Assembly (NCBI RefSeq): GCF_027925525.1
Contig: NZ_BSDJ01000046.1
Span: 1 to 49,136, forward strand
Length of the DNA: 49,136 bases
From: Paenibacillus tyrphae
GTDB lineage: Bacteria; Bacillota; Bacilli; Paenibacillales; NBRC-103111
Direction: 5' to 3'
The notes below the pieces were generated by a model. The model ran no database searches, was not told where the DNA came from, and saw only the letters and a list, made by a program, of their open reading frames with translations. Of this stretch, positions 24,501 through 32,822 are shown one piece after another. The position numbers and the translations under genes were made by a program. How positions within the stretch are numbered: position 1 is the stretch's first letter; each line of letters opens with the position of its first letter.

Positions 24501-24719
24501 TACGTCGGGGTCAAGCCCGCGGACATCCGCAGCGACAGCGAATCGTTCCACGATTCCGCCAACATTTCCGGATGGGCCGGCGACGCGGTGCATCAGGCGG
24601 TCAAAGCCGGGATTATCGAGGGTGACGATCAAGGCCGCTTCCGGCCGGCCGATTCGGCCTCACGAGCTGAGGCGGCAACCATGCTATACCGGCTGTTGAA
24701 AGCCATCTCGTTTATCTAG
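18573..24719 (+). CDS. 2048-residue CSLREA/beta-helix/DUF11/Ig/SLH surface protein
   Basis: A giant modular exported protein. Order, with rough residues: signal peptide to 45; CSLREA motif (GQCTLRAAVNQSN, 63-75); right-handed beta-helix and choice-of-anchor-Q region to about 480; a short Ig-like stretch; three DUF11 repeats of about 125 residues from 558, 682 and 807; five He_PIG-type Ig repeats (LPxGTVGVAY...GxPT) from 929 to 1370; three Big_2-type Ig domains (1372-1625); a Ser/Pro/Gly linker; a 200-residue domain of unknown type (1662-1865); three SLH domains to the C-terminus. The SLH domains should anchor it to pyruvylated cell-wall polymer, displaying a long stalk with the beta-helix at its tip. 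AAGGA precedes the ATG. Its position after the three collar genes suggests one surface structure. Confidence 0.88.
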   Translation: MGMSAMVDHAQARPTASFVRVLAVFGGAAVLLLLLSLFAASSAFAATITVDTTDDTPGNCSIAGQCTLRAAVNQSNGSGGSNTIQIPAGTYVLDSGELAIHSNVEIIGAGGDPNGNPAGTVIKQTGVTGKRVFNLNPDSDTGYNISLKTLTVSGGQLWAGELYGGGGILGYTGSQGTVTIENCVVTGNSVSAPGHWGGGMNIAGLPGGKVVLRNTVVQGNTAMERGGGVHFEGDMNIDVLSSVIDGNIASNGLGGGMTVFPASAGGQIRIDGTTISRNQANGTIDPQAGGGGLYLSVPATITNTTISGNTAKGQGGGLYVASKGNITLTHVTLFGNKADQGGGGLYVQDGNPMLQNTLAAGNSKAGNAASDLEARTGQNVVAGIDATSSYNLVGLGGNGLVPGGSGNLVDVADPGVLPLGANGGLGETNALKGSSPAIGKGSNALAATFDQRGFPRKKNVAVDIGAYEGLPDAAIGANNTYAVTLPWDETKLSGLTATSSDQTVVPNGNVVITGSGATRTLTVSPTAGGTADIQVTANSSVSGMSRSLSTSFKMTVTGPPDLSIAKTHTGDFTQGQTGATYTMTVKNLGDSATSGTVTVKDTLPAGLTATGLVGTGWTCTLGTLTCTRTDVLQTGASYPDITLKVTVAANAPASVTNTVKVSGGGDASTSNNTASDPTNIIQLPDLTIEKSHAGNFKQGQTGAVYTIIVRNAGTGTTSGAVAVADTLPAGMTATGFAGTGWTCDPGTLTCSRSDALASGGNYPPITMTVNVAANAAAQLTNTATVSGGGDVNNANNTASDPTTIIPVADLTLVKSHTGSFTQGQASAAYTLTVTNSGQGATDDVVTVTDTLPAGMTLKGVVGNGWSCDTGTLSCTRSDALAGGAAYPPITVTVSVNQDAPATVTNTAVVSGGGELQTGNNSAGDVTAIHPKPQIATSSLPQGTVGVAYSQTLTATGGDGTYVWAVADGALPAGVTFDPAAAKLSGTPTTESSYSFTVQATDGNGVTATKELTIQVNPMLEVSTTGIPHGAVGAAYTASLEANGGNGVYTWSMAAGTLPSGLTLAADGTLSGTPTGEGAFSFTVLVKDGNAMTASRAMTLQIHPQLVIQAPALPEGTVGVAYPQLSFSATGGNGTYTWSVVSGSLPAGMTFDPAAAAISGTPMADGTYSFTVQVADGNGVKASKAVTLLVRAALTVQTPELPAGTVGVAYANQEFSAAGGSGTYTWSVSGTLPAGLTFAVDSLDPKKAFVQGKPTAAGNYEFEIQVKDSNGVTVVKNLSIQVNPELIFTAVPLPEGTVGLTYAGRSLSAAGGSGTYRWSVEDGRLPDGLTLNASRGTIDGTPKESGVYTVTIQVKDGNGIAVSKVLTLKIHPPVLLGIAFEASEYAVLTGETRETVVKATYSDSKVVRLTAGVVYTIKDTSVAVVNSSGQLTGIKSGSTVLAATYGGIKAETSVLVNKSITGLAFDRPSYSLKVGEQANTVVSATYGGGRIVLTNGVIYSVKDAAIAEVDLHGVVIGKKAGTTVVSATYGEDTVQATIVVNLDVTLTGIRFTPDTYELKTGQSVPTVLIADFSDKSTTPIGRGAVHTFQTEGIARISEEGLVTALQPGTTVVTATYGGRSATAVIRVSAWSDGGSGGDSDSGSSPSPSTGTGPAPTPTPGGITVNLELGNGSKETINVSQDDIRSGVIRVTASDSSAYVELPSATIAKLLAMNPELSILFQTAGGLMELPLAQIDPQTLAKLLGLPAGDIQVNVGIRMPDAQEREQLGEAIRRIGGKELAAPADFYVRITDGKGNEVKQNVFTSYTVRTLPLNGQAKAATATGVWWDPVAHEYRFVPTVFETRDGKPVAKLKRQGFSVYTVLDRFVSFGDLQGHWAKATIESLASKLIVQGRKADAYEPEGHVTRAEWAALLVRSLGLNVSQEKAPFGDVKDGDWFAAAVGAAHRAKLIDGYEDGTFRPNQTVTREELAAMTARAIKYVGVKPADIRSDSESFHDSANISGWAGDAVHQAVKAGIIEGDDQGRFRPADSASRAEAATMLYRLLKAISFI

Positions 24720-24731
24720 CAACTGAAGATC

Positions 24732-24767
24732 GACCAAGTCCGTTTGGAGCGGGCTTGGTCTTTTTTT
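24732..24767 (+). terminator. Terminator after the SLH protein gene
   Basis: GACCAAGTCCG pairs with CGGGCTTGGTC around TTTGGAG, followed by seven T. This is a strong intrinsic terminator ending the tail-collar/SLH operon. Confidence 0.9.
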
Positions 24768-24885
24768 GCCTGCAGGCTATCGTCATCGGAGGTGGAATGC
24801 TATTTTTTTACCATTTAAAAAAGGAAAAAGGCTCCTGCGCGTGGAAAAAGGCTAAGATCACCTTATTTTTACCAAGGAGCATGCG

Positions 24886-26328
24886 ATGATAGCTACGATG
24901 ACAGAAGCTTATGTGGATTCCGTTGCATTGAATGCCGCTGCGAGCAAGAACGGCAGGGATCTCGTCAAGAAAAACAGCTTCCCGAAGCTGTGCCGGTCAG
25001 AGGACGAAACGCTTATTTTCGGGGAATGCAAAGGAAGCGGCAAAGAGCCGTACCGGTGTTCCGTCGATTTCGTCAAGCCGGACAGCCCTGTGTTTCGCTG
25101 CAGCTGCCCGAGCCGGCAATTTCCGTGCAAGCATATTTTAGGCTTGATGTACGCCTACGTTCTCGGTAAAGAATTCCAGGTCGATGCGGTTCCTCAGGAC
25201 ATCGCGGACAAGCGGGACAAGGCGGAGAAACGGGAAGAGAAGAAGAAGGAAGCGGCGGCTGCCGGAGAAGAAACGACCGTCAAGCGAAAGCCGAACAAAT
25301 CGGCCTTGGCTAAGAAACGGGCGGCCCAGCTCGAAGGCATCGCCTTATTGGAAAAGCTGGTTCACCAGATCGTGCAGAACGGATTGGCAGGGCTCGATGC
25401 GAAAACAGCCAAGATGATGGAAGACCAAGCGAAGCAGCTTGGTAACTACTATATTCCCGGCATTCAGGCGGCGTTTCGCGAGTTGCTTTTTAACCTGCGT
25501 ACGTCCGAAGACCGTGAGCGCGTGTACACGGAAGCGATGGACCGCTTAACCGTATTGCAGTCTTTGGTTAAGAAAAGCCGGGACTATTTAACGGAAAGAC
25601 AGCAAAATCCCGAGCTTCCGCCGGATACGGAAAGCAGCTTGGAAGAGCGGCTTGGGCATGCCTGGCAGTTGGCCGAGCTGCGTGAGCACGGATTAGCCCG
25701 GCATGAGGCGGAATTGGCACAGCTCACTTTCCGTTCGTATTCCGATGAGCCAAGAGGCGAGTACGTCGATGAGGGCTTTTGGATGGAGCTGCAGAGCGGC
25801 GACATTTTTGCGGTCCGCAGCTACAGACCGTTCCGGGCGGCGAAACATCTGAAGGAAGAGGATTCGTTCTTCTCCGTGATTGCCGCGAAGGAACTGCTCG
25901 TCTACCCGGGAGACTTGAATCCGCGGGCGCGATGGGAGGACATGACGGTCCGCGAGATGAAGCCGGAGGACTACGGGACGATCCGGAGCCATGCCCGGCG
26001 TTCGTATGTCGAGGCGGTCAAGACGGTCAAAAATCAATTGAAAAACCCGCTGTCCGATAAACATCCGGTGATGCTGCTTCACTACGCCAAACTTGGCCGG
26101 ATTGGGGAGGATTACATCCTGGAGGACGAGCAGGGCAAACGGATCGTCCTCGGTGATATACCGGCGTTGGGCCAGTCGAGCACGCAGCTGCTGCCGCTGC
26201 TCAAGCACGGTGACACGAAGGACCAAGCCATGCTGGTCATGTTCGAGCATGATTTTGCCGATGGAAGGCTGCTGGCTCAACCGCTTGCTCTCGTGACATC
26301 AAGCGAAATCGTCAGATTTATTTACTAA
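24886..26328 (+). CDS. SWIM zinc-finger protein
   Basis: A 480-residue protein with a SWIM zinc finger near residues 66-85 (FRCSCPSRQFPCKH, the CxCxnCxH pattern), followed by a Lys/Glu-rich charged segment (about 100-145) and a long helical region. The SWIM fold is thought to bind nucleic acid or protein. The ATG at 24886 is 5-7 bp after AAGGAGC; the ATG at 24881 is too close and out of frame. It is the first gene of a five-gene operon whose other members are HEAT, MoxR, DUF5682 and VWA proteins. E. coli yehQ (SWIM) sits in a comparable cluster. Confidence 0.8.
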   Translation: MIATMTEAYVDSVALNAAASKNGRDLVKKNSFPKLCRSEDETLIFGECKGSGKEPYRCSVDFVKPDSPVFRCSCPSRQFPCKHILGLMYAYVLGKEFQVDAVPQDIADKRDKAEKREEKKKEAAAAGEETTVKRKPNKSALAKKRAAQLEGIALLEKLVHQIVQNGLAGLDAKTAKMMEDQAKQLGNYYIPGIQAAFRELLFNLRTSEDRERVYTEAMDRLTVLQSLVKKSRDYLTERQQNPELPPDTESSLEERLGHAWQLAELREHGLARHEAELAQLTFRSYSDEPRGEYVDEGFWMELQSGDIFAVRSYRPFRAAKHLKEEDSFFSVIAAKELLVYPGDLNPRARWEDMTVREMKPEDYGTIRSHARRSYVEAVKTVKNQLKNPLSDKHPVMLLHYAKLGRIGEDYILEDEQGKRIVLGDIPALGQSSTQLLPLLKHGDTKDQAMLVMFEHDFADGRLLAQPLALVTSSEIVRFIY

Positions 26329-26344
26329 AACAAGGAGAGAATCC

Positions 26345-28144
26345 ATGAGCTTACAGGTGCTTACCGATCTGCATGAAGAAGTGCGCCGGTTGTTTATCGC
26401 CGGCAGTTCCGTCGCCGCGGGCGACCTGCGGCTAACCCGGCTGCTGCCTCAGCTGCGCAAGCTCGGAGAGAACGCGCCGGTGTTCAACCGGCTGGCCGAT
26501 GGCGTACAGCTCGTCACGGAAGCAAAGCCCGAGCAAGCCTCCGCCAAACTGCTGGAGCTTGGCACCCTGCTGCACTCCATTCTGTATACCCAAGGACGGA
26601 CCGAGGCGCAGGGGACGCTGAAGGAGGTTCAAGTGACGGATACGCGCGGCGTAACAGCCATCCCGTACCGGAAAATGAGAGCTCTCATCGATGCTTTGAC
26701 GGAACGCGGACCCGGCCGCTTGGAAGTGATCCGCGAAGGATACGAAGACTCGTTGTTTCAAGATTTTCGGACGCATATGCCTGCGGTCGCCGCTTTGGAA
26801 GACGGATATGCGGAAATCGCCGAGTTTATATACGATAAAGTTATTCCGTCGATCGGCCCGGCGGTCGTACCGATACTACATCGGCAGTTGAACCTTCAGG
26901 GCGGCAAAGGGGACGCCCGAAAGCTGTATTTGATTCATCATCTGCAGGGTCCGGTGAATGCCGAGCTGATTCTCCAGGCGGCTGGCGAAGGCGGGGCCGA
27001 AGTCCGCATCGCGGCCGTGGACATTCTCGGGGACTACCCCGAGCAGGAGGACGTTGTGCTGGAGCAGTCGTATGAGAGGAGAAAAGAAGTACGGCGGGCC
27101 GCCTTGTCGGCTTTATCCCGGCTGGGGACCGGGCGGGCGGCCGACCGGTTGTTCGAAGCGCTGACGGGCAAGGACCGCGAGCTTGCGGTGGAACCGATTC
27201 AAGCTTATTCTCATCCTGCGTTGACCCAGCGGATACTGGACCAGGCGGAAGCGTGGTTGAATGCTTTTGACGGCAGCTCCGCGAAGACGGAAGCGGTGGA
27301 ACAGCTGTCGGCGGCGGTGCAATGCCTAAAAGGAAAGAACGACGAGGCGGTGCGCGTCTTTTTGGAAAAGCTGCTGTCCTCGCCTGCTTTTATGGTCAAA
27401 GAAACGACGGCTGTTCAAGAAGTTGCGGCAGAGCTTCTGCTCGACATGCAGCGGCCGGAAGGCTACCGGTTTGTGGAGTCGCTATATAGGCAGTGGGGCG
27501 GAAAGCACATTTCGTACAGCTTTCAAGCGGCGCTTCGCTGCTTGTCTCCGGAGGAGGTTTACGACCAGTTCGCCCCTCTGGTTCGGAACAAGCAGCAGGC
27601 CCAGGCCAAAGAGCTGCTGCGCACGCTGTACGAGTTGACCGAGCGTCTGGCTCTGACCGTGTATCGCGAGGCGGAGGAGTCGTCCGCGATTTCGTGGGAC
27701 CCCCGCTGGATGCATTTGTTCGTGGACATCAACGAAGAAGAGCTGGTGTGCCGGTTCGTTCAGGAGCGGGACACGAAAGTCGCCGACTACTTGCTGAAAA
27801 AGGTGCAGGTGGCGCCGCAGCAGATGAAGCCGAGAACGATTTCGCTGTTCTTCGCCTTGTTCAAGATTGGGCATGAAGAAACCCCGGAGCTGCTGATGCA
27901 GGCGCTCGAAGCCTCGGGAGGCAGACAGTTTTATTATTTGGACCGGGACAAGTTGACGCTGATGTCGCTGCTTCCCGGTAGTTATGCCGAAAGGCTGGAG
28001 AAGTTCGCGGACCTGCTGTCCTACGAGAGCGTAAAGCAGCAGGTGCTTGAAGTGGCGGAGCGGCTTAAAACGAAAACGAGCGATGAAGCGGAAATGGGCA
28101 AAGGAGCGGGATGGATCGAATGGATCAAAAGCAAAATGTATTGA
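26345..28144 (+). CDS. HEAT-repeat-like protein of the MoxR-VWA operon
   Basis: A 599-residue, almost wholly alpha-helical protein. Paired helices with HEAT/Armadillo character are visible around residues 200-330 (AEVRIAAVDILGDYPEQED, RKEVRRAALSALSRLGTGRAADRLFEAL), indicating a protein-binding scaffold. No enzyme motif is seen. Ribosome binding site AAGGAGAG precedes the ATG, and its 3' end overlaps the MoxR gene by 34 bp. It probably serves as an adaptor between the AAA+ ATPase and its target. Confidence 0.7.
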   Translation: MSLQVLTDLHEEVRRLFIAGSSVAAGDLRLTRLLPQLRKLGENAPVFNRLADGVQLVTEAKPEQASAKLLELGTLLHSILYTQGRTEAQGTLKEVQVTDTRGVTAIPYRKMRALIDALTERGPGRLEVIREGYEDSLFQDFRTHMPAVAALEDGYAEIAEFIYDKVIPSIGPAVVPILHRQLNLQGGKGDARKLYLIHHLQGPVNAELILQAAGEGGAEVRIAAVDILGDYPEQEDVVLEQSYERRKEVRRAALSALSRLGTGRAADRLFEALTGKDRELAVEPIQAYSHPALTQRILDQAEAWLNAFDGSSAKTEAVEQLSAAVQCLKGKNDEAVRVFLEKLLSSPAFMVKETTAVQEVAAELLLDMQRPEGYRFVESLYRQWGGKHISYSFQAALRCLSPEEVYDQFAPLVRNKQQAQAKELLRTLYELTERLALTVYREAEESSAISWDPRWMHLFVDINEEELVCRFVQERDTKVADYLLKKVQVAPQQMKPRTISLFFALFKIGHEETPELLMQALEASGGRQFYYLDRDKLTLMSLLPGSYAERLEKFADLLSYESVKQQVLEVAERLKTKTSDEAEMGKGAGWIEWIKSKMY

Positions 28145-29211
28145 GGTTGCCTGCGGAGCGGCTGTACGCCAAAGAATTGGAAGCGTTGAAGGAAGCGGAT
28201 CAAGACCCGAAACCGGCGGGCTGGCAGCTGTCGCCGCGGTCCGTGCTTACGTTTATTACCGGGGGCCAGGCGGGAGGCATGGACATCACGCCCAAATATA
28301 TCGGCAACACGCGGCTGGTAGAGATTGCCGTCGCGACGCTGCTGACGGACCGGGCGCTGCTGCTGATCGGCGAGCCGGGAACGGCGAAATCGTGGCTGTC
28401 CGAGAATTTGACGGCCGCGATTCACGGCGACTCGTCCAAGGTCATTCAGGGAACGGCCGGAACGAGCGAGGAGCATGTCCGGTATTCGTGGAACTATGCA
28501 ATGCTGCTGGCGCACGGCCCGTCGGACGAAGCGCTGATCAAGAGCCCGATTTACCGGGCGATGGAGGGCGGCGGCATTGCCCGTTTCGAGGAAATTTCCC
28601 GCTGCGCCTCCGAGGTGCAGGATGCGCTGATTTCCATTTTGTCGGAAAAAACAATCTCCATCCCCGAGCTGGGACGCGAAGTATCGGCGGCCAGAGGCTT
28701 CTCGATCATCGCAACGGCGAACACGCGGGACCGGGGCGTCAACGAAATGTCCGCCGCGCTCAAGCGCCGGTTCAACATTCTCGTACTGCCGTCGCCATCC
28801 GGTCTGGAAACGGAAGTCGAGATCGTGCGCAAACGCGTCGGCGAAATTGCCGCCAACTACGAGCTGCAGGCGGCATTGCCGGAGGAAGAGGCGGTGCGCA
28901 AGATCGTTACCATTTTCCGGGAGCTGCGCGCCGGGGCAACGCTGGACAGCAAGGAGAAGCTGAAATCGCCGAGCGGCGTCATCTCGACGGCGGAAGCGAT
29001 CTCGCTTTTGACGAACAGCATGGCGCTGGCCGCCAGCTTCGGAAGCGGACAAATCCAAGACGAGGATTTGGCTGCCGCCCTGCAAGGCGCGATTGTGAAA
29101 GATGAGGAGAAGGACCGTATTGCCTGGAAAGAATATTTGGAAAATGTGATGAAAAAGCGGGGATCGGAATGGCGGAGTTTGTACAACGCATGCCGGGAGA
29201 TGAACGATTGA
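28111..29211 (+). CDS. MoxR-family AAA+ ATPase
   Basis: A 366-residue AAA+ ATPase. Walker A is GEPGTAKSW (about residue 87), the Walker B position is ARFEEISR (about 156), sensor 1 is ATANTRDRG, and the arginine-finger region is KRRFNILVLP. MoxR proteins work with VWA-domain partners to remodel or load metal into protein complexes; E. coli YehL is a close functional analogue. The ATG sits 34 bp inside the preceding gene with AAAGGAGC upstream, and the stop overlaps the next start, so translation is coupled across the operon. Confidence 0.85.
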   Translation: MDRMDQKQNVLRLPAERLYAKELEALKEADQDPKPAGWQLSPRSVLTFITGGQAGGMDITPKYIGNTRLVEIAVATLLTDRALLLIGEPGTAKSWLSENLTAAIHGDSSKVIQGTAGTSEEHVRYSWNYAMLLAHGPSDEALIKSPIYRAMEGGGIARFEEISRCASEVQDALISILSEKTISIPELGREVSAARGFSIIATANTRDRGVNEMSAALKRRFNILVLPSPSGLETEVEIVRKRVGEIAANYELQAALPEEEAVRKIVTIFRELRAGATLDSKEKLKSPSGVISTAEAISLLTNSMALAASFGSGQIQDEDLAAALQGAIVKDEEKDRIAWKEYLENVMKKRGSEWRSLYNACREMND

Positions 29212-31592
29212 GCAGTGGTGACGGGAGAGTCCATGTGTTCGGCATCCGCCATTTGTCGCCGGCGGGCGCTTATCATCTGCGGGCGTTTCTGGACGAAATC
29301 CGCCCGCAGGTCGTGCTGGTGGAAGGGCCTTCGGACGCGGGGGACTTGATCGGGCAGATCGCTTCCCGCGGCGTCGTTCCGCCCGTTGCGATTCTTGCTT
29401 ATACCGATCAGCTTCCGGTCCGTACGCTGGTATTCCCTTTGGCTTCGTATTCTCCCGAATACCAGGCGTTTCTATGGGCGGCGGAAAACGGGGTCCGCGC
29501 CGAGTTCATCGATCTCCCTTCCGATGCGGCGGTGACGCTGCAAGCGGCAAGACGCGCAAGCGCGGGTCTGGAGGAAGCGGACCCGGAGGATGCGCGCGCG
29601 GATCACTTCGATGGCGAGGGCGGTCAAACGGGCCGACAGGATGCGCTGGCCGAACGGAGAGCCTTTTACCGGCGGCAGAACGAGCTGTACGAGCGGGTTG
29701 CCGAGCTGGCCGGGGAGACGGATTACGATAGCTACTGGGAGCGGTATTTCGAGCATAGCCCGAGCAAGGAAGCGTATCGTCACGCCATCGAACGGTTCTC
29801 CGCGGAAATGCGCGAGCTGCTGGAGCAGGAAGAGCGGGCGCATGACCCGCGGGAAGCGTCTTACAACGCGGTACGTGAAGCTTACATGCGGCGGCAGATT
29901 CGGCAGGCGCTCGATACCGTTGGGCCATCGGACCGCATCGTGGTCGTGACCGGGGCGCATCACGTCTCGGGAATGGACTTGGCGCTGCCAGCGATGTCGG
30001 ACGAGGAGCTGCGCAAGCTGCCTCGTTCGTCCACCAAGCTGACGCTGATGCCGTATTCGTACTACAAGCTGTCCGTTCAGTCCGGCTACGGCGCGGGCAA
30101 TCAGGCCCCGGCGTATTTCGAGCGGCTGTGGGATTGCTTGAACCGGCAGGATGCTGCGAGGCTGCCGTCGCTTTACCTGTCACAAGTGGCCTCGTCCTTG
30201 AGGGAGAGCGGGACGCATCGTTCCACCGCTTCCGTCATCGAGGGGGTACGGCTGGCCGAATCGCTCGCCTCGCTGCGCGGGGGAAGCATGCCGACCTGGG
30301 GGGACTTGCGGGATGCGGCCGTCGTCTGTCTCGGGTTCGGGGACTTGGCTTCCGTGGCCGAGGCACTGGCTCGGGCGGACATCGGCACGGCGATCGGCGG
30401 GCTGCCCGAAGGGGTCAGCCAGACGCCGATTCAAGACGATCTGAACCGGCACCTGAAGCGTCTGAAGCTGGAGAAGTATAAATCCGCCGTCGCTGCCGAT
30501 CTGGAGCTGGACTTGCGTGAGAACCGGCGGGTCAAGAGCGAAGAGGCGGCGTTTCTCGATCTGCACCGGTCCGTCTTTCTGCACCGGCTTGCGCTGCTCG
30601 GCATCGATTTCGCGCGGCAGCAGCAGGTTCGGCAGGACACAGCGACCTGGGCGGAGCACTGGGTGCTTCAGTGGACCCCCGAGGCGGAGATACAAGCGGT
30701 GGAATCGACGCTCAAAGGGGAGACGGTGGAGCTTGCCGCCGCGTTTGTGCTGCACGAGCGGCTTGAAGGGTGTGCGGATCTCTCAGAAGCTTCCCGGATC
30801 ATCCGCTTGGCCTGCCAGTGCGGACTTCCCGAGGCGATGGAAGAAGCGAGGCTCACCTTGCAGCGGCTGGCCGTCGATGCCGGAGACTTCGCGCAGATTG
30901 CCGCCGCGGCCAACGAATTATCGGTATTGATCCGCTACGGAGATATTCGCAAGGTGGATACTTCGTCCTTTGTGCCGCTGCTTCAGCAGTTGTTTTTGCG
31001 GGGGACGCTGCTCCTCGTGGACGCAGCCGTATGCAGCGATGAGGCGGCAGGCGCCATGATCACCGGCATGAACGAGATGCATCGCATCTCGCAGGAGCAC
31101 CCGGAAGAGGTGGATGACGAGCGGTGGCTTGCCGAGCTGTGGGCGCTGGCTTCCCGGGACGACCGGAACGCGAAGCTGTCTGGGTTTGCTTTTGCCATAT
31201 TGCTGGAGCGGAATTTGATCTCCCCCGACCAGTGCTCGCAGGAAGTATCGCGGCGGCTGTCGCCGGGAATTCCGGCGGAGCTTGGGGCGGGCTGGTTCGA
31301 AGGCGTGTCGATGCGCAACCGGTATGCGCTGCTGTCGCGCTCGGGGCTGTGGCAGCAGCTCGACGAATATATCGCGTCCTTGGAGGACGAAGCGTTCCTG
31401 CGCTCGCTGGTCTTTTTGCGCAGGGCGTTCGGCTCGTTCGAGCCGAGGGAGAAAGCGTCGATTGCGGAGACGTTGGGCGTACTATGGGGCCTCGACGGAC
31501 AGGGGGCCGCGGAGCAGCTGCAGGAGCCGCTAAGCGAAGACGAAAGAGGGAAGCTGGATGAACTTAACGATTTTGATTTCGGAGATTTGTAG
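29208..31592 (+). CDS. DUF5682-family protein (YehM-like)
   Basis: A large protein of about 794 residues. The opening VHVFGIRHLSPAGAYHLRAFLDEIRPQVVLVEGPSDA is the hallmark of DUF5682; the fold resembles TraB/erythromycin-esterase-like hydrolases, but activity is unproven. The N-terminal 280 residues carry that domain, including VVVTGAHHVSGM, and the rest is helical. I favour TTG at 29208 because GGGAG lies 8 bp before it and it overlaps the MoxR stop; ATG at 29169 or 29190 are alternatives without a clear site. E. coli yehM stands in the same gene context (MoxR, DUF5682, VWA). Confidence 0.75.
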   Translation: MSSGDGRVHVFGIRHLSPAGAYHLRAFLDEIRPQVVLVEGPSDAGDLIGQIASRGVVPPVAILAYTDQLPVRTLVFPLASYSPEYQAFLWAAENGVRAEFIDLPSDAAVTLQAARRASAGLEEADPEDARADHFDGEGGQTGRQDALAERRAFYRRQNELYERVAELAGETDYDSYWERYFEHSPSKEAYRHAIERFSAEMRELLEQEERAHDPREASYNAVREAYMRRQIRQALDTVGPSDRIVVVTGAHHVSGMDLALPAMSDEELRKLPRSSTKLTLMPYSYYKLSVQSGYGAGNQAPAYFERLWDCLNRQDAARLPSLYLSQVASSLRESGTHRSTASVIEGVRLAESLASLRGGSMPTWGDLRDAAVVCLGFGDLASVAEALARADIGTAIGGLPEGVSQTPIQDDLNRHLKRLKLEKYKSAVAADLELDLRENRRVKSEEAAFLDLHRSVFLHRLALLGIDFARQQQVRQDTATWAEHWVLQWTPEAEIQAVESTLKGETVELAAAFVLHERLEGCADLSEASRIIRLACQCGLPEAMEEARLTLQRLAVDAGDFAQIAAAANELSVLIRYGDIRKVDTSSFVPLLQQLFLRGTLLLVDAAVCSDEAAGAMITGMNEMHRISQEHPEEVDDERWLAELWALASRDDRNAKLSGFAFAILLERNLISPDQCSQEVSRRLSPGIPAELGAGWFEGVSMRNRYALLSRSGLWQQLDEYIASLEDEAFLRSLVFLRRAFGSFEPREKASIAETLGVLWGLDGQGAAEQLQEPLSEDERGKLDELNDFDFGDL

Positions 31593-31595
31593 ACG

Positions 31596-32801
31596 ATGAC
31601 GGATCAAAATAAAGCGTTGCAACGATGGAGACTGATTCTGGGAGATGCGTCCGAAGAAAAGCTCGCAGAATACGCGCAAGGTGACGGGTTGCTGGACGGC
31701 GAGGCGAAAATTTTGGACGAAGCGCTGGCGGCCATCTACGACGGCACCGGGGGTACGGGGCTGGAAGCCGACGCCTCCTCAGGACCGCGCTCTGCGGGGC
31801 GGGGTCCCTCTTCGCCCAAAGTGGCGAAATGGCTCGCGGATATCCGCAGCTTTTTCCCTTCGGACATCGTCTCGGTTATTCAAGCCGACGCCATCGAGCG
31901 CAAAGGGCTGACGCAGCTGCTGTTCGAACCGGAAACGCTGGCGCAGGTAAAGCCGGATATCCGCATGGTCGCGACGCTCATGGCGCTGCGCGGCAAAATT
32001 CCCGAGAAGACGAAGGACACGGCGCGGCAGCTCGTCAAAGCCGTGGTGGAGGAAATTTCCAAGAAGCTGGAGCATGACATCCGTCAGGCCGTCACCGGCG
32101 CTTTGAACCGCCGGAAGCATTCGCCGCTCCCATCCTTATCCGGAATGGATTGGAAAAAGACCATCCGCGCCAACCTGAAGCATTACGATACGGAAACGAA
32201 GCGGCTGATCCCGGAGCGGTTCTACTTCTTCGATCGTGCGCGCCGAAGCAAAGAATGGACGGTCATTTTGGATATCGACCAGAGCGGATCGATGGCTGAC
32301 TCCGTCATTTACGCCTCCGTGGTCGGCTCGATCTTCGCCAGCTTGCCGGCGCTTGACACCCGTGTCGTCGTGTTCGATACGGAGGTCGTCGATTTGACGG
32401 AGCAGTGTGCGGACGATCCCGTCGATATGCTGTTCGGCATTCAGCTCGGAGGCGGGACGGACATCAACAAGTCGGTCGCCTACTGCGAGCAGTTCATCAC
32501 CGAGCCGAAGAAGACGCTGTTTATTTTGATCTCCGACCTGTACGAGGGCGGAAATCGCTCCGCGCTGATCCGCCGGATGGGGGAAATGCGGGCGGCAGGT
32601 GTGCAGGCGCTTTGCTTGCTGGCTCTATCGGACGGCGGCGTTCCGTCGTATGACGAGCAAGTCGCCAAGTCGCTTGCGCAGCTTGGCATCCCTTGCTTCG
32701 GCTGCACGCCGGATCTGCTCCCCGAGCTGATCGAAGGCGCGCTGCAGGGACGGAATTTGCAGGAGCTCGCCGCGAGGGCGGGGAAGGATGCGAAGAAGTA
32801 G
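31596..32801 (+). CDS. VWA (CoxE-like) protein partner of the MoxR ATPase
   Basis: A 401-residue protein whose C-terminal half is a von Willebrand factor A domain with an intact MIDAS: DIDQSGSMADS (about 228-238), the later GGGTDINKS threonine/aspartate, and LFILISDLYEGG. The N-terminal half is helical with a region LPSLSGMDWKKTIRANLKHYD before the VWA fold. E. coli YehP is the comparable protein. It lies 3 bp after the DUF5682 gene, last in the operon. MoxR-VWA pairs usually act as a chaperone-like module; here the substrate is unknown. Confidence 0.85.
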   Translation: MTDQNKALQRWRLILGDASEEKLAEYAQGDGLLDGEAKILDEALAAIYDGTGGTGLEADASSGPRSAGRGPSSPKVAKWLADIRSFFPSDIVSVIQADAIERKGLTQLLFEPETLAQVKPDIRMVATLMALRGKIPEKTKDTARQLVKAVVEEISKKLEHDIRQAVTGALNRRKHSPLPSLSGMDWKKTIRANLKHYDTETKRLIPERFYFFDRARRSKEWTVILDIDQSGSMADSVIYASVVGSIFASLPALDTRVVVFDTEVVDLTEQCADDPVDMLFGIQLGGGTDINKSVAYCEQFITEPKKTLFILISDLYEGGNRSALIRRMGEMRAAGVQALCLLALSDGGVPSYDEQVAKSLAQLGIPCFGCTPDLLPELIEGALQGRNLQELAARAGKDAKK

Positions 32802-32822
32802 GTTATACGACGGTTGAAGGTA

